Below, in pieces: positions 41,921 through 53,750 of a stretch of DNA of 64,000 nt. Origin of the DNA: Leptodactylus fallax (Eukaryota > Chordata > Amphibia > Anura > Leptodactylidae); the NCBI GenBank assembly GCA_947044405.1, contig CAMRHE010000205.1, positions 2,046,001-2,110,000 on the forward strand, given 5' to 3'. Under the pieces are notes generated by a model that saw nothing but the letters and a program-made list of their open reading frames with translations, was not told the DNA's origin and made no database searches. Every line of letters begins with the position of its first letter. Within the stretch, counting starts at the first letter, position 1. A program made the position numbers and the translations under genes.

Positions 41921-44900
41921 AACACTCAGGACCAGAGTGTGGACCTGACCCCAGGGAGGCTGCTGGCTAACATCTATGTGACTCCGGAGGAAGTAAGGAA
42001 AGTAACTCCAATGCAGCTGAAGCCGACTGAAAGGGATGAGTGGACCGTAACTGTGTCCATGGGAGAAGATGAGGAACCCACCTCTGAATGGAATGGCCGT
42101 GCAGTTCGAGAACAGATGAAGATGGATGCAAGTTCATTTTCTCTGGAATGTGTGCAGAAGGTAGATGAACTGTTGTGGGAGAACCGAGCCGCCTTTTCAC
42201 GGTATGCTGAAGATTTTGGATGTACCACAGGGATCTACCATGAGATTCCCACAGGAGACACCCCTCCAATTAGAGAGCGCTACCGACAAATTCCTCCACA
42301 GTTGTATCAGGAAGTAAAAGAACTGTTAGCTAAGATGCTACAGGGTGGGATCATCCAAGAAAGCCAGAGTCCCTGGGCAGCTCCTGTGGTGTTAGTAAGA
42401 AAAAAAGATGGGTCCATCCGATTTTGCGTAGACTATCGGAAGTTAAACGCTTGCACCGTACGAGATTCCTACCCCTTGCCACGGATTGAGGAGTCCCTCT
42501 CAGCGCTAGGGAGAGCCCGGTACTTCTCCTCACTAGATCTGGCTAGTGGGTATTGGCAGGTGCCGATGGCCACAAAAGACAAGGAGAAGACGGCATTCAT
42601 CTTGCCCATGGGACTATACGAATTTAACCGGATGCCCTTCGGGTTGACAAATGCACCCGGAACGTTTCAGCGGTTGATGGAGAAATGTCTCGGTGACTTC
42701 AACTTTGAGTTCACTCTCATCTACTTGGATGACATTATAGTGTATTCTGCGACCTTTGAAGACCATCTCCACCAGTTGGGGCAAGTATTTCGAAGATTGC
42801 GGGAACATGGGCTCAAATTGAAACCCAGTAAATGTCGGTTGTTCCAATCTGAAATTGATTACTTGGGTCACCGCGTATCAGGAGAAGGGGTGAGACCATC
42901 AAGAGACAAGATAGCGGCTGTTCAAGATTGGCCAATACCGACTACCCTGCGAGAAGTGAGGGCGTTCCTTGGAGTAGCCGGTTACTATCGACGGTTTATT
43001 AAGGATTTCGCCAAGGTAGCAGCACCACTTAATGCTCTCCTACGAGGCACATCCGGTGGTCCAAAGAACCGGTCCGTGAAGTGGGGACCTGAACAGGAAC
43101 AAGCCTTCCAGGCATTAAAGGATGCACTGACAACAGCCCCAATCTTGGCATATGCTGATTACCACTTGCCGTTCCAGCTGTATACGGATGCAAGCCTGTA
43201 TGGTCTTGGAGCAGTGCTTTCCCAGCTTCAGGATGGCCAGGAGAGGGTCATAGCGTACGGCAGCCGGTCTTTGAGAGATTCTGAAAGAAACCCCGAGAAT
43301 TATAGTTCATTTAAGTTGGAGCTGTTGGCACTGGTATGGGCCATGACCGAGAAATTCTCTGAATATTTGACCGGTGCTGAAGTTTTAGTACTGACTGACA
43401 ACAACCCACTAGCTCACCTGGAAAATGCCAAGCTCGGGGCGTTAGAGCAGAGGTGGATAGCCCGAATGACTAAGTTCAATTACCGCATTAAGTATCGGTC
43501 CAAGACAGAGAACCAGAATGCTGACGGGCTTTCTAGGGTAACCGCCCAGACCCCCACAGTAGACGTGGATCATGAGTTGGAGCATGTGGAGGTGCCCGAC
43601 TTCAGCAGATTTTCACAGGCCTTGGCCGCCGCTAATCAGTTTGAGTTGGAGGGGACTGAAACGGCTCCTTTCTTTGGTCCCTCACGACAGGAATGGGCAC
43701 AGATACAACAGACCCATGAGGGGCTGGCACAGATGATCAAGTGTGTTGAGAAAGGCCAGAAGCCCTGTAGAGAGGAAAGAGAACGACTGACACGTGAGAT
43801 ATTATCTGTTCTGAGTCAGTGGGAAAAGTTGGAGATGAAAAATGGAGTGCTATGCCGAAAGGTCTATTTACCTTCTGAGATCGACATTCGATACCAAATT
43901 GTGGTGTCTAGTGAACTGGCTCGCTCGTTGGCAGTTGAGGCTCATAATAAGAATGGACATTTTGGTCATGAGAAGACCTTTCGTTGGTTACAGCGACTGA
44001 TTTACTGCCCTGGTCTTCGTCAAATGGTCGAAGAAGTATGCCGCAGCTGTCGAACTTGTGAGATCCATAAGGCAATAGAACAGAGAGCTCCCCTGCAAAC
44101 CATCGTGACCCAGGAACCTTTAGAAATCGTCATGATAGACTATCTAATGGTGGGCCCATCCAATAGCGGACACCAGTATTGCCTCGTAATGGTGGATCAC
44201 TTCACCAAATTTGCGGTGGTAACCGCCACCAAGGACCAGACAGCTGAGTCAGCAGCTCGTGCTCTGTGCCAAGATTTCATTCGAGTATATGGGTGCCCTA
44301 AACGCATCCACTCCGACCAGGGTGCCTGCTTTGAGGGACACGTAATGAAAGAAGTTCAACGTATCTACGGGATAAAGAAGTCGCACACGACTCCATACCA
44401 CCCTCAGGGAAATGGGGCCTGTGAAAGATTCAACAGAACTCTGCTACAGATGCTGCGGACTCTGGAGGAAGACAAGAAGTTACAGTGGCCTCAGTTCTTG
44501 TCTGAAATGGTGTGGGCCTATAACAATCAGGTCCATTCTACAACGGGGTACTCTCCTTATACACTTCTCTTTGGGCGGTCTGGGCGAAGTGTAGGAGAAT
44601 TACAGTTGGATGATGTGGATGGGTTCCCTCCGAGGGATCCAACCTCTTGGGTGCGGGCGCATCGGCAGAGACTTGAGACGATCCATCGATTGGTGCGGCA
44701 GCGCCTGCAAGAACATCCCCATCCTGATAAGACCCCAGTGCAAGAAGCACCATTGCAACCAGGCAACCTGGTGCTAGTTCGTGTCAAGAAACCCCAAGGG
44801 AAATTGGAAAGCAGATGGGAGGCTTTGCCGTATCGTGTTGTTGGCCGCAAGTATGCGAATGGGCCAGTGTACCAGGTCCAGAAAGAAGGAACTGATTGTG

Positions 44901-45073
44901 TTAGAGTACTTCACCGAAATATGTTGCGCCTGTGTCATTCTGAAGGGCCACTAGCGGATCAACACCTCCTTCGGCTGCCTGCAGTGGTTCTACCAACACA
45001 GCTATGCCCTCTAGTTTCCGACAGGTGCCTACGGGCATGGACACTATTGTCTCCCGACTGGGTGGCAGTGTAA
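41921..45073 (+). CDS. pol: Ty3/Gypsy Pol fragment: reverse transcriptase, RNase H, integrase
   Basis: The open frame (about 1050 codons; numbering from the frame start at 41888) is a retrotransposon polyprotein. Reverse transcriptase: WAAPVVLVRKKDGSIRFCVD, the LPRI-type motif, MPFGLTNAPGTFQ and catalytic YLDD (D281-D282). RNase H: LYTDASLYGLGAVL (D434), KLELLALVWA and LTDNNPL. Integrase: an HHCC zinc motif (HNKNGHFGH...CRSCRTC), then D751, D810 and E846, a DD35E core. A C-terminal GNLVLVRVKKPQGKLESRW region completes it. No stop interrupts it. The first codons of the long frame lie in the Tc1 end, so coding starts at the junction. Gag, protease, LTRs and env were not found; the element is 5'-truncated at the Tc1. 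Confidence 0.95.
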   Translation, partial: NTQDQSVDLTPGRLLANIYVTPEEVRKVTPMQLKPTERDEWTVTVSMGEDEEPTSEWNGRAVREQMKMDASSFSLECVQKVDELLWENRAAFSRYAEDFGCTTGIYHEIPTGDTPPIRERYRQIPPQLYQEVKELLAKMLQGGIIQESQSPWAAPVVLVRKKDGSIRFCVDYRKLNACTVRDSYPLPRIEESLSALGRARYFSSLDLASGYWQVPMATKDKEKTAFILPMGLYEFNRMPFGLTNAPGTFQRLMEKCLGDFNFEFTLIYLDDIIVYSATFEDHLHQLGQVFRRLREHGLKLKPSKCRLFQSEIDYLGHRVSGEGVRPSRDKIAAVQDWPIPTTLREVRAFLGVAGYYRRFIKDFAKVAAPLNALLRGTSGGPKNRSVKWGPEQEQAFQALKDALTTAPILAYADYHLPFQLYTDASLYGLGAVLSQLQDGQERVIAYGSRSLRDSERNPENYSSFKLELLALVWAMTEKFSEYLTGAEVLVLTDNNPLAHLENAKLGALEQRWIARMTKFNYRIKYRSKTENQNADGLSRVTAQTPTVDVDHELEHVEVPDFSRFSQALAAANQFELEGTETAPFFGPSRQEWAQIQQTHEGLAQMIKCVEKGQKPCREERERLTREILSVLSQWEKLEMKNGVLCRKVYLPSEIDIRYQIVVSSELARSLAVEAHNKNGHFGHEKTFRWLQRLIYCPGLRQMVEEVCRSCRTCEIHKAIEQRAPLQTIVTQEPLEIVMIDYLMVGPSNSGHQYCLVMVDHFTKFAVVTATKDQTAESAARALCQDFIRVYGCPKRIHSDQGACFEGHVMKEVQRIYGIKKSHTTPYHPQGNGACERFNRTLLQMLRTLEEDKKLQWPQFLSEMVWAYNNQVHSTTGYSPYTLLFGRSGRSVGELQLDDVDGFPPRDPTSWVRAHRQRLETIHRLVRQRLQEHPHPDKTPVQEAPLQPGNLVLVRVKKPQGKLESRWEALPYRVVGRKYANGPVYQVQKEGTDCVRVLHRNMLRLCHSEGPLADQHLLRLPAVVLPTQLCPLVSDRCLRAWTLLSPDWVAV

Positions 45074-45985
45074 CTTTTGTATGCAAAGGAACTGAAATTC
45101 GAGCCAGAGGACGATGTGCATCTGAACTTTTCTGTAATCCAACAGCAGATTCCACTCAGCACACTGACAGTCCTGCCGAATCCATACACTGAGCTGGGAT
45201 GTAAGCCGGGGTTTAGCAGGTGCTGTCCAGTACGTCAACAGCACTGCGAGTCTCTATCTGTGATATCCAAATACACAGTCACAATGTCAGTCTCACTGAT
45301 CAGCCACTGAGCACAGTTCCTTTCACGTGGACTCACTAGTCCTGTTGTCTCTTTACACTCTGTTTGTCTCTGGACCAAGATACAGCTTAGCTGTACAGAA
45401 AAATCTCCACACCAGTTCAATACAACACTTGCCAAGAAGGCTGCTGCTCTCTGTCTCGTCACTTCCTGCTTCTCTGCTCACACTCTGTCTGCAGAACAGG
45501 CAGGCTGACATAAAAGGGGGGGGGGTCTCACTCCAGCATCATGTCACAATTACAATGGCTGCTGTCTTAAAGGAACAGAATCACAGAAATACATTCAACA
45601 TTAACAGTTTATACAGACAAATGAAGCTTAGGACAACATTGGCTGTCTCTTACATCTGCCCCAGGACACAGCCTCTCCCCCTGTGTGCAGGGTAACAAGT
45701 GACTGCACGATGTAATCCACACACACACACAGACAGATCGGGGAGGGCAGGGCTAAAAGGATACTATTACTGATTGGCTGAAGCTCAGGGGCCTCAGCCA
45801 ATCAGTGTTTTGATTAAATAAAGCATTGCTGCTCCTGTCACCAAGGAGAGCAGGGCAGTGATGTCTGTGGCTGTGCTATTGGTGCAGACTCCTCTCCTCC
45901 ATCTCCTGGCTCACCTCTGACTGACCTCACTGCTCACCCTCAGGAGTACAAGATACAATGTATGAGCTGCTGCTGAGAAGATACA
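45074..45985. other. Gypsy 3' flank, non-coding
   Basis: No env-like frame and no certain LTR. A G-run at 45517-45526 (ATAAAAGGGGGGGGGG) could be a polypurine tract, but a matching LTR start is not evident. A palindrome CTGATTGGCTGA...CAGCCAATCAG is at 45770-45808. Confidence 0.35.
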
Positions 45986-47450
45986 GCTGTGATACCTGAG
46001 GTGTGATACCTGAGGTGTGATACACGAGTCTGATAAGTGAGGTGTGATACACGAGTCTGATACCTGAGGTGTGATACATGAGGTGTGATACATGAGTCTG
46101 ATACGTGAGCTGTGATACCTGAGGTGTGATACGTGAGGTCTGATACCTGAGGTGTGATACATGAGGTGTGATACATGAGTCTGATACGTGAGCTGTGATA
46201 CCTGAGGTGTGATACGTGAGGTCTGATACCTGAGGTCTGATACCTGAGGTGTGATACGTGAGGTGTGATACATGAGGTGTGATACATGAGTCTAATACCT
46301 GAGGTGTGATACATGAGGTGTGATACGTGAGGTGTGATACGTGAGTCTGATACGTGAGCTGTGATACGTGAGGTGTGATACGTGAGGTGTGATACCTGAG
46401 GTGTGATACCTGAGTCTGATAAGTGAGGTGTGATACCTGAGGTGTGACACATGAGTCTGATACATAAGGTGTGATACATAAGGTGTGATACATGAGTCTG
46501 ATACCTGAGGTGTGATACGAGTCTGATACCTGAGGTGTGATACCTGAGGTGTGATACATGAGTCTGATACCTGAGGTGTGATACATGAGTCTGATACCTG
46601 AGGTGTGATACATGAGTCTGATACCTGAGGTGTGATACATGAGTCTGATACCTGAGGTGTGATACATGAGTCTGATACCTGAGGTGTGATACCTGAGTCT
46701 GATACATGAGTCTGATACATGAGGTGTGATACATGAGTCTGATACCTGAGGTGTGATACATGAGTCTGATACCTGAGGTGTGATACATGAGTCTGATACC
46801 TGAGGTGTGATACATGAGTCTGATACCTGAGTCTGATACCTGAGGTGTGATACCTGAGTCTGATACCGGAGTCTGATACGTGAGGTGTGATACATGAGTC
46901 TGATACATGAGGTGTGATACATGAGTCTGATACCTGAGGTGTGATACATGAGTCTGATACCTGAGGTGTGATACATGAGTCTGATACCTGAGGTGTGATA
47001 CATGAGTCTGATACCTGAGTCTGATACCTGAGGTGTGATACCTGAGTCTGATACCGGAGTCTGATACGTGAGGTGTGATACATGAGTCTGATACATGAGG
47101 TGTGATACATGAGTCTGATACCTGAGGTGTGATACATGAGTCTGATACCTGAGGTGTGATACATGAGTCTGATACCTGAGGTGTGATACATGAGTCTGAT
47201 ACCTGAGGTGTGATACATGAGTCTGATACGTGAGGTGTGATACATGAGTCTGATACGTGAGGTGTGATACGTGAGGTGTGATACGTGAGGTGTGATACGT
47301 GAGGTGTGATACGTGAGGTGTGATACGTGAGGTGTGATACGTGAGGTGTGATACGTGAGGTGTGATACGTGAGGTGTGATACGTGAGGTGTGATACGTGA
47401 GGTGTGATACGTGAGGTGTGATACGTGAGGTGTGATACATGAGGTCTGAT
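45986..47450 (-). repeat. Two-unit minisatellite (13 and 14 bp)
   Basis: About 105 units of two kinds: VTGAGGTGTGATAC (14 bp) and VTGAGTCTGATAC (13 bp), where V is A, C or G. In the middle the two alternate (27 bp = nine codons). At 47225-47430 the 14-bp kind runs alone with V = G. All minus frames are stop-free for hundreds of codons (up to 526). These are by-products, not proteins. Rare variants repeat at fixed spacing (ACCGGAGTC at 46864 and 47052; GTGAGCTGTG at 46105 and 46188), showing block duplication. Confidence 0.97.
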
Positions 47451-47880
47451 TCCTGACTTCTGACTGAGGCTAGGTTCACATTTTTGCCTGGGGATTCTGT
47501 TCCCCATTTAAAAATTCAGAGATAAAAGACCTGCATGTAGGACTTTTCTCCCTGCATCTTCTGCCCTTTTCAGGCGGAAACCTGACGGACCCCCCAAACG
47601 GAAACCTGAACGCAGATGTGAACCGAGCGTCAGTCAGAGAGGCAGAAATCACATACACGCCAGCCAGCACATACAATGGTGGAGATTATTTGGTGAAAAT
47701 GATACCAGAATTATGGAACATTTTAACATCTGTAATATCTTTTATGACTTGTACAAAAAGTGGCGTGGACTCACAGTAAAGGGGCGTGGCCTACCACACT
47801 GTGCTCCAAAAATACACCCAGAAAACCCCAAGAAATTTTAGTTCAACCAATCACTAGTGTAATGTTAGACTATATAGTAG
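47451..47880. other. Non-coding stretch with MITE-like pieces
   Basis: GGCTAGGTTCACATTTTTGC at 47467 and the complement-like AGATGTGAACCGAGC at 47613 suggest a small MITE. The motif pair shared with 2598-2672 lies at 47660-47725. No gene. Confidence 0.4.
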
Positions 47881-48066
47881 GTTCGGTTCACATCTGAGCA
47901 TGGGTTACCTGCAGACCTCATACACTATAACGGAGTCTACTGGGAGTTCACCATTTTTATACTGAAATTGGCGTGGAAGTCCTCAGTGCAGGAATTTTCT
48001 GTCTGGTGATTTTCGACGGTTTCTGCGGCGGAGTCTCCTACTCACAGATGTGAACCTGGCCTAACA
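47880..48066. mobile_element. MITE with GGTTCACATCTG ends
   Basis: Left TAGGTTCGGTTCACATCTGA and right CAGATGTGAACCTGGCCTAA are inverted repeats about 180 bp apart. A TTA-type duplication is not clear. Confidence 0.55.
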
Positions 48067-48139
48067 ATACACCATATTTATCAAACCTCATCAGACACTT
48101 TCATAAATCTGAGGCAGTTTAGGATTGTCTAGTCTAATT

Positions 48140-48480
48140 TAGGCTGTGTTCACACTACCGTTATTTAATCCCTTAAGGCAGGGTTCACACTACTGTTGAT
48201 GTCCGTTCTGATAGAGTCATTAAAAAAAACCAAAAAAAAAACCGGACACCTATCATAACAGACACTAACTTACATTAATGTGTCCGTTTTTTTTAACTGA
48301 TCCATTTAATGGATCAGTTACAAAAACAGACACATTAGTGTCAGTTTTTTACTGTCCGTTTTTTTTGCTTTTTTGGTTTCTGCTTTCTGAGCATGCGCAG
48401 AAAAAAACCCAGACAGTAATAACGGACAGTATAACTGAGAGTAAAGGACACCCGTCCGTTACCCATAGACTTTATGGCAT
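48140..48480. repeat. Dispersed repeat with a perfect stem
   Basis: AGGCTGTGTTCACACTACCG and GGCAGGGTTCACACTACTG start two related pieces. TAACTGATCCATT / AATGGATCAGTTA (48295-48321) is a perfect stem with a one-base loop, extended by weaker GTGTCCG.TTTTT / AAAAACAGACAC arms. Confidence 0.6.
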
Positions 48481-48499
48481 ACGCCGTACTATTACAGCG

Positions 48500-48870
48500 G
48501 ATGTCAGGAAAGGGTTAGAAATAAAAAAAATACTGATACCTGTCCTGGGCTCACCATCTACTCCGGAACTCTTCCGGCCGGTGACTGAGGTCCTGCTCCC
48601 CAGGCCTCACTGCTGGGGTCTGTGATTGGGCCTCAGCGATCACGTGGCGCGTGCTGGTGTAATGACGTCATCGCGCCCCACGTGTCCGTGAGGCCCAATC
48701 ACAGACCCCAGCAGTGACTCAGTGGGTCTGAGGAGACCCCAGAGTATAATAATAGCACCAGCTCTGGGAGGGGGGAGGGGAGCGGGTGTTTAAACACTTT
48801 TTTGTTTTACTTTTTTTTTTTTAAATTTTTTCTTTTTGCCCCCATAGGGGATTGAAGCAGTTATTACCCA
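48500..48870. repeat. hAT-type CpG-rich module with half hairpin
   Basis: CACGTGGCGCG and CGCGCCCCACGTG (48650-48690) are inverted. GAGACCCCAGAGTATAATAA at 48733 is one arm of the hairpin module. No terminal repeats were found. Confidence 0.5.
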
Positions 48871-49169
48871 AGTGGCCGGGTAAGAGTTGGTCAGAAAGTT
48901 AGAGAAGAGCCCACAATGGGGCTTTGTTTTTAATTTTTACTCCTCACCTTGCATAACTTTATTGTTTTTCATGTGTCATGTGAGGGCTTATTCTTTTGCA
49001 GTACAAATTGTACCTCATAATAGCACCATTAAATATTCTGTGCAATGTACTGGGAAGCTGGAAAAAATTGGGGTGGAATTGTAAAAAAAAAAATAAATAA
49101 ATAAAAACTCAATTTCCTCATTTTCTTGTGGGATTAATTTCTATGGTGTTTACTGTGCAATGAAAATGA

Positions 49170-51501
49170 CATGTTACCTATATTGTGTGGGTCAGTAGGA
49201 TTACAGCGATATCAAATTGATATAGTAAAAATGTATTTGCATCACCATATTGTGACCCCTAACTTTTGTGTGAGGGTTCTTTTTTTGCATAACATGCTAT
49301 ATATTTCATTGATACCATTATAGGAAATGTGTGATGCAGATCTCAAGAGTGTTATTGCAATGTCAGGCCTGGGAGTGTACAGATTGCTCTCGCTCTTGAA
49401 GATAAAGCTTACTTTTTCTGCCAGCTCCCATTGAAATGAATGGAGGCTGGTTTCAGGCAGAATTTCGAGATGATATTGAGGTAGAATCTGCTTCAAATTC
49501 TGCCATGGTTGACATGGAGGAATTTTATGCTGAATTTGTCAGGCAGAAAATTTGTGCTTCAGAAATTTAAAGCATATTTTGGAACCTGATTTTGATGCAG
49601 ATTCTGAAAATCTGCTCCAAAATCTGCCTCCCATTCTTTACAATGGGAGTTTCAGGCAGAATCCACATGAAGAAAGAGCAGGGGAAGAAATGCATGGGAG
49701 GCAAATTTGAGGCGGAATTTGGAGTTGATTTTAAGACAGAATGTTCCATAGTGTTTGTAAATGGGGTGTTATACTGAGTGCCAGCCAGGAAAGGGGGCAC
49801 TATGCCATGGGGGAGGGCCCAAGTTTTCTATGGGACCCATTCCTTGCTAGTTACGCCTCTGGCTGTAATATATAATCTAAGACAAACCTTTATTTTCTAT
49901 ATCTGCTTATCTTCTCTGCTATTACAACATCTGCCTGAAAGTCCAAGAAGAGGTGCCTCACTTACACCAGTCTGAGATTAACAAGAAGATAAGTGAGAGC
50001 TAGTAACTTCTGCGTGTGACTGAAAAGAGCTATTACCTGGAGTGACAAAGATTTACAGGATAGTTATTAAAGGGGTTGTCTGGCCCCAGATTGTTTTTTC
50101 ATACTGATGACCTATGCACAGGATAGGAGATCAGTATGTGATATGTGGGTACCCAGACCCTGCACAGATCAGCTGGAAGGTGCTAGAAGCTGCTAGTGGA
50201 TGTGGAGAACTTGCTCCTACTCAAGTAATAGGAATGGTTTGCAACTCCCCTGAATCATCCCTATGCTCTGGACACGGTGCATGCGCTCCATGTCCACTAG
50301 TGGCTTCTAGCATCAGGAGGCTGCCAGAGCAGCTCATCTGTATGGGGTCTGGGTGTCATATACTGATGGCCTATCCTGTGGCTATCCAGTACTGCAAACT
50401 TACACTTCATGGTTTTACAGTTCAGTTTCAGAGATCTGACCCTCCTGCACTATTACATTAGTGAGTCCTGGAAGAGTGAAGAAGTCAGGCAAAACCTTTT
50501 AGAGGCTAACTGAGTATATGTGACAGTGAGCTTTCGAGAGTGCTAGCTCTCTTCTTCAGACATGGTGTAATACAAGAAACTGAAAATTCACAGACTTTTT
50601 GTACACACACAAGACATGGATCTTTAAAGGATCTTGGAATAACAAAATGCAATATAAGTAGAGAAGTTATTTACAACAGGTCAGGAAATAAACAGTCTGG
50701 AAAACTTGTGGGGTGTGACGGAGGGATCAGTAATTCTGTTATATGTTTGCAATCAGGTGGTGATTTGTGACCCTCACAGTTCATACATAGTGTGACATGA
50801 AACTGGCATGAATATTAAGTCCAAATTGCAGAGTTTGAAATTTTTGCATTAACTTATATTCCCATTCCTTTCTCTCCCTCTGCGTCTTAAAATATCCCAT
50901 TAAAACCACAACCTGCAAATCTTCAATAGAGTGGTCTTCTCCGGAGAAATGTGCGGCCACTGGGAGATCTGTTCTGTTATTGGTGAGTCCTGGTATTTCT
51001 TCTGTTATGTATTATCATATAGAGACTCTCTTGAGTTGTGCACCTACCATAGAAGCAAGCATGTGACCGCTATGGGGCCCAGAGCTCCTAACGTAAGAAA
51101 ACCAGCTCTCTTTTACAGATATATTCTAAAAGTGATTTGGTATAGAAAGGTTAACTAACAAAAGTTTGGTGACGCTCAGGGCCCATTCTCAGTTTTAGTA
51201 TTCGGCTCTATGATTTCTGTTTACATTCTTGTTTTTGTTTTTTTTTCCTTGCTGGATAGATAAATTTTATTTCTGTCCTGCAGGCAACCACATACACCAG
51301 AAGAGGGCGTGGGAGCTGCACTAAATCCAGTTGTACTTTTACTTACTGTATGTGACAAGAACAAATCTCCTAAATGTTACCTCTGCAATAAGTTCCTGTG
51401 TGGAAAATGGGTTCCGAAAGTGAGTGCACATTCACTGCTACTGAGCATAACTGCTGTGTATTAAAAGGAGCAGTCCCATTACTGAATGTCCGATAGGGGA
51501 T
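49170..51501. repeat. Duplicated block, copy B (partner 3568-5771)
   Basis: Same order and orientation as copy A. It lacks the mariner MITE (empty site at about 49228) and contains a Penelope-like insertion (50472-50982). It keeps about 45 bp near 49295-49340 and 40 bp near 49365-49400 that A has lost. The region upstream (48870-49169) is a family B piece. Confidence 0.85.
50472..50982 (-). mobile_element. Penelope-like retroelement 3' end (GIY-YIG C-terminus)
   Basis: A minus frame from 50981 to about 50783 reads AAHFSGEDHSIEDLQVVVLM, then GYFKTQRERKEWEYKLMQKF and FGLNIHASFMSHYV before a stop. The spacing of the His, Arg, Glu and GLN residues fits the C-terminal part of the GIY-YIG endonuclease of Penelope-like elements. 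A 3' UTR with GAAGAAGAGAGCTAGCACTC follows. An 11-bp duplication GTGAGTCCTGG flanks the insert (50461-50471, 50983-50993). The 5' part, including the reverse transcriptase, is missing. Confidence 0.8.
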
Positions 51502-51506
51502 CTTAA

Positions 51507-52220
<714 letters not shown>

Positions 52221-52221
52221 T

Positions 52222-52597
52222 ATTTACTGTATTTATATAAATCTGTCTTACGTACCTTCATAAATCTGTCTCACTTTCTGATGCACCAAAATACTGGTTC
52301 ATTTTTCTCAATTGAATCTTCAGCCAAGTTTACACCATTTTAATCTTGGTATACTTTAAGTAAATCTTCACCATATTCTTGCTTTTCTGTCTGAAAAATG
52401 TGTCGGAAAGTTAGACACTTTTAAACCACGCCCATTCTAGTGCACATTTTTCAAAAGTGTCGGGCCAGTCTTTTTTCTCTGTTCTGTCTCGCGCACACTG
52501 GTGGGAAATCATCAATCCCTCGATGTCAATTTTCTGGCATGGAGGGATGATATTGAGGCACATGTTTGGCGCAAGGGGTGCCACAAGCCTCAATCCA
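52222..52597. repeat. Duplicated block, copy B' (partner 11508-11879)
   Basis: Close match to 11508-11879 in the same orientation. It follows the Tc1 remnant directly. Confidence 0.9.
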
Positions 52598-52941
52598 TAC
52601 CTCACCTGCCACATTATGCAAATGTGAGTGAAGTGGGGATCAGGGCAGAGACTACTTAATCTGACAGATGTATTTTCTCATGACAGTTTTCTGGAGTTAT
52701 AATGGAAATCTACGCCATTCTTCATAAGTATTTCTTTCCCTGCACCCACTGGGCTGTATATTAAAACTGGGGTACGATACTCCATTCTTAATAAATTTGC
52801 CCATTGCATATGTTGTAAATGTGTTGGACTTCTATTGGTAAATATGCCCCAGTGTGAATTGGAAAGGGTAACAGTATAGTGCCACTAGCATCAGATGAGG
52901 TTCTATACATCTAGAGAAAGCTGAAGTAGCTCTTAGCCTTA
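52598..52941. other. Non-coding stretch
   Basis: Nothing recognised. Confidence 0.35.
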
Positions 52942-53146
52942 GCTAAGGCCCTATTTTGCAGAAATACAGCAATTTTGTTGCAGATCTGCTGCGTTTTTTT
53001 GAGCCAAGGTCAGGAGTGGTTCAAACAGAAGGGAAACGTCTAATTGATTCCTTTATATTTTCCATTCCTTTCCAAGACACTCCTGATTGTTTTTTTTAGC
53101 CACTGAAAAATCTGCAACAAAAAAAACGCATTGTAGGGCTTTAGCC
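52942..53146. mobile_element. MITE with GCTAAGGCCCTA ends, TTA duplication
   Basis: Left GCTAAGGCCCTATTTTGC and right, complemented, GGCTAAAGCCCTACAATGC. TTA is found on both sides (52939-52941, 53147-53149). The pattern fits PIF/Harbinger. Confidence 0.75.
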
Positions 53147-53150
53147 TTAA

Positions 53151-53487
53151 ATGGGTTTTTCCCATCAAAGCAAGGTATCCTCTATCCTATGGATATGGAG
53201 AATTGCAGCATGTGGACATCAGACTCCCACTGATCAAGAGAACAGGAGACTTTTGTCCAGAGTTCTGAATGAAATGGTGATCAGGCAGTGTGCACACTGC
53301 TCCATTTGTTTCAACGTTATACTTTGGCTATCTCTGGCACTCCCATTAAAATGTATGCAGTGTTTTGCACACTGCCTGACCACCACTCTATTCAGAACGG
53401 GGAACAAAAATCCCCCATTCCCCTGGTCAATGGGTGTCTGAATAGTCGCAGTTTGCAAGTTATTCCCTATCCATAGGGAAAACCCCT
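53151..53487. mobile_element. MITE with ATGGGTTTTTCCC ends
   Basis: Left AAATGGGTTTTTCCCAT and right, complemented, AAAGGGGTTTTCCC. Inner arms CTATCCTATGGATA and TATCCATAGGG are also present. It lies between two other MITEs and shares the TTA sites. Confidence 0.65.
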
Positions 53488-53490
53488 TTA

Positions 53491-53750
53491 GGCTGAAGCC
53501 CCACTTGGTGTAAATGCCACGTGGTGTAAAACTGCAGTGTTTTACAGTCCTTGCAGAGTGGATGGGATCACAGCATGTCAATTATGGAAACGCTGGCGGT
53601 TTCTGTAGGTGTAACTGAAGCAGAAAGTCCACAGAGGAAAACTGCAGACTTTCTGTGAAAAGCGCTGCAGGAAAAACCACAATATGTTTCCGCCACGGTT
53701 TTTCCCACAGCACTTTTTGGCTGTGGCTCGCTACATGGGGCCTTAGCCTT
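53491..53750 (+). mobile_element. Harbinger-like MITE, family 1 (best copy)
   Basis: Left GGCTGAAGCCCCACTTGG and right, complemented, GGCTAAGGCCCCATGTAG. TTA is found on both sides (53488-53490, 53751-53753). This copy defines the family seen at 2240, 6075, 7385 and 54357. Confidence 0.85.

Noticed and set aside
45074..45985. 3' LTR of the Gypsy element
   Set aside because: A possible polypurine tract is seen, but no LTR edges and no second copy for comparison.
45927..47507. 526-, 395- and 322-codon open frames on the minus strand
   Set aside because: They are produced by stop-free 13/14-bp tandem units in every frame; the HVSHLTYHTS pattern is the repeat translated.
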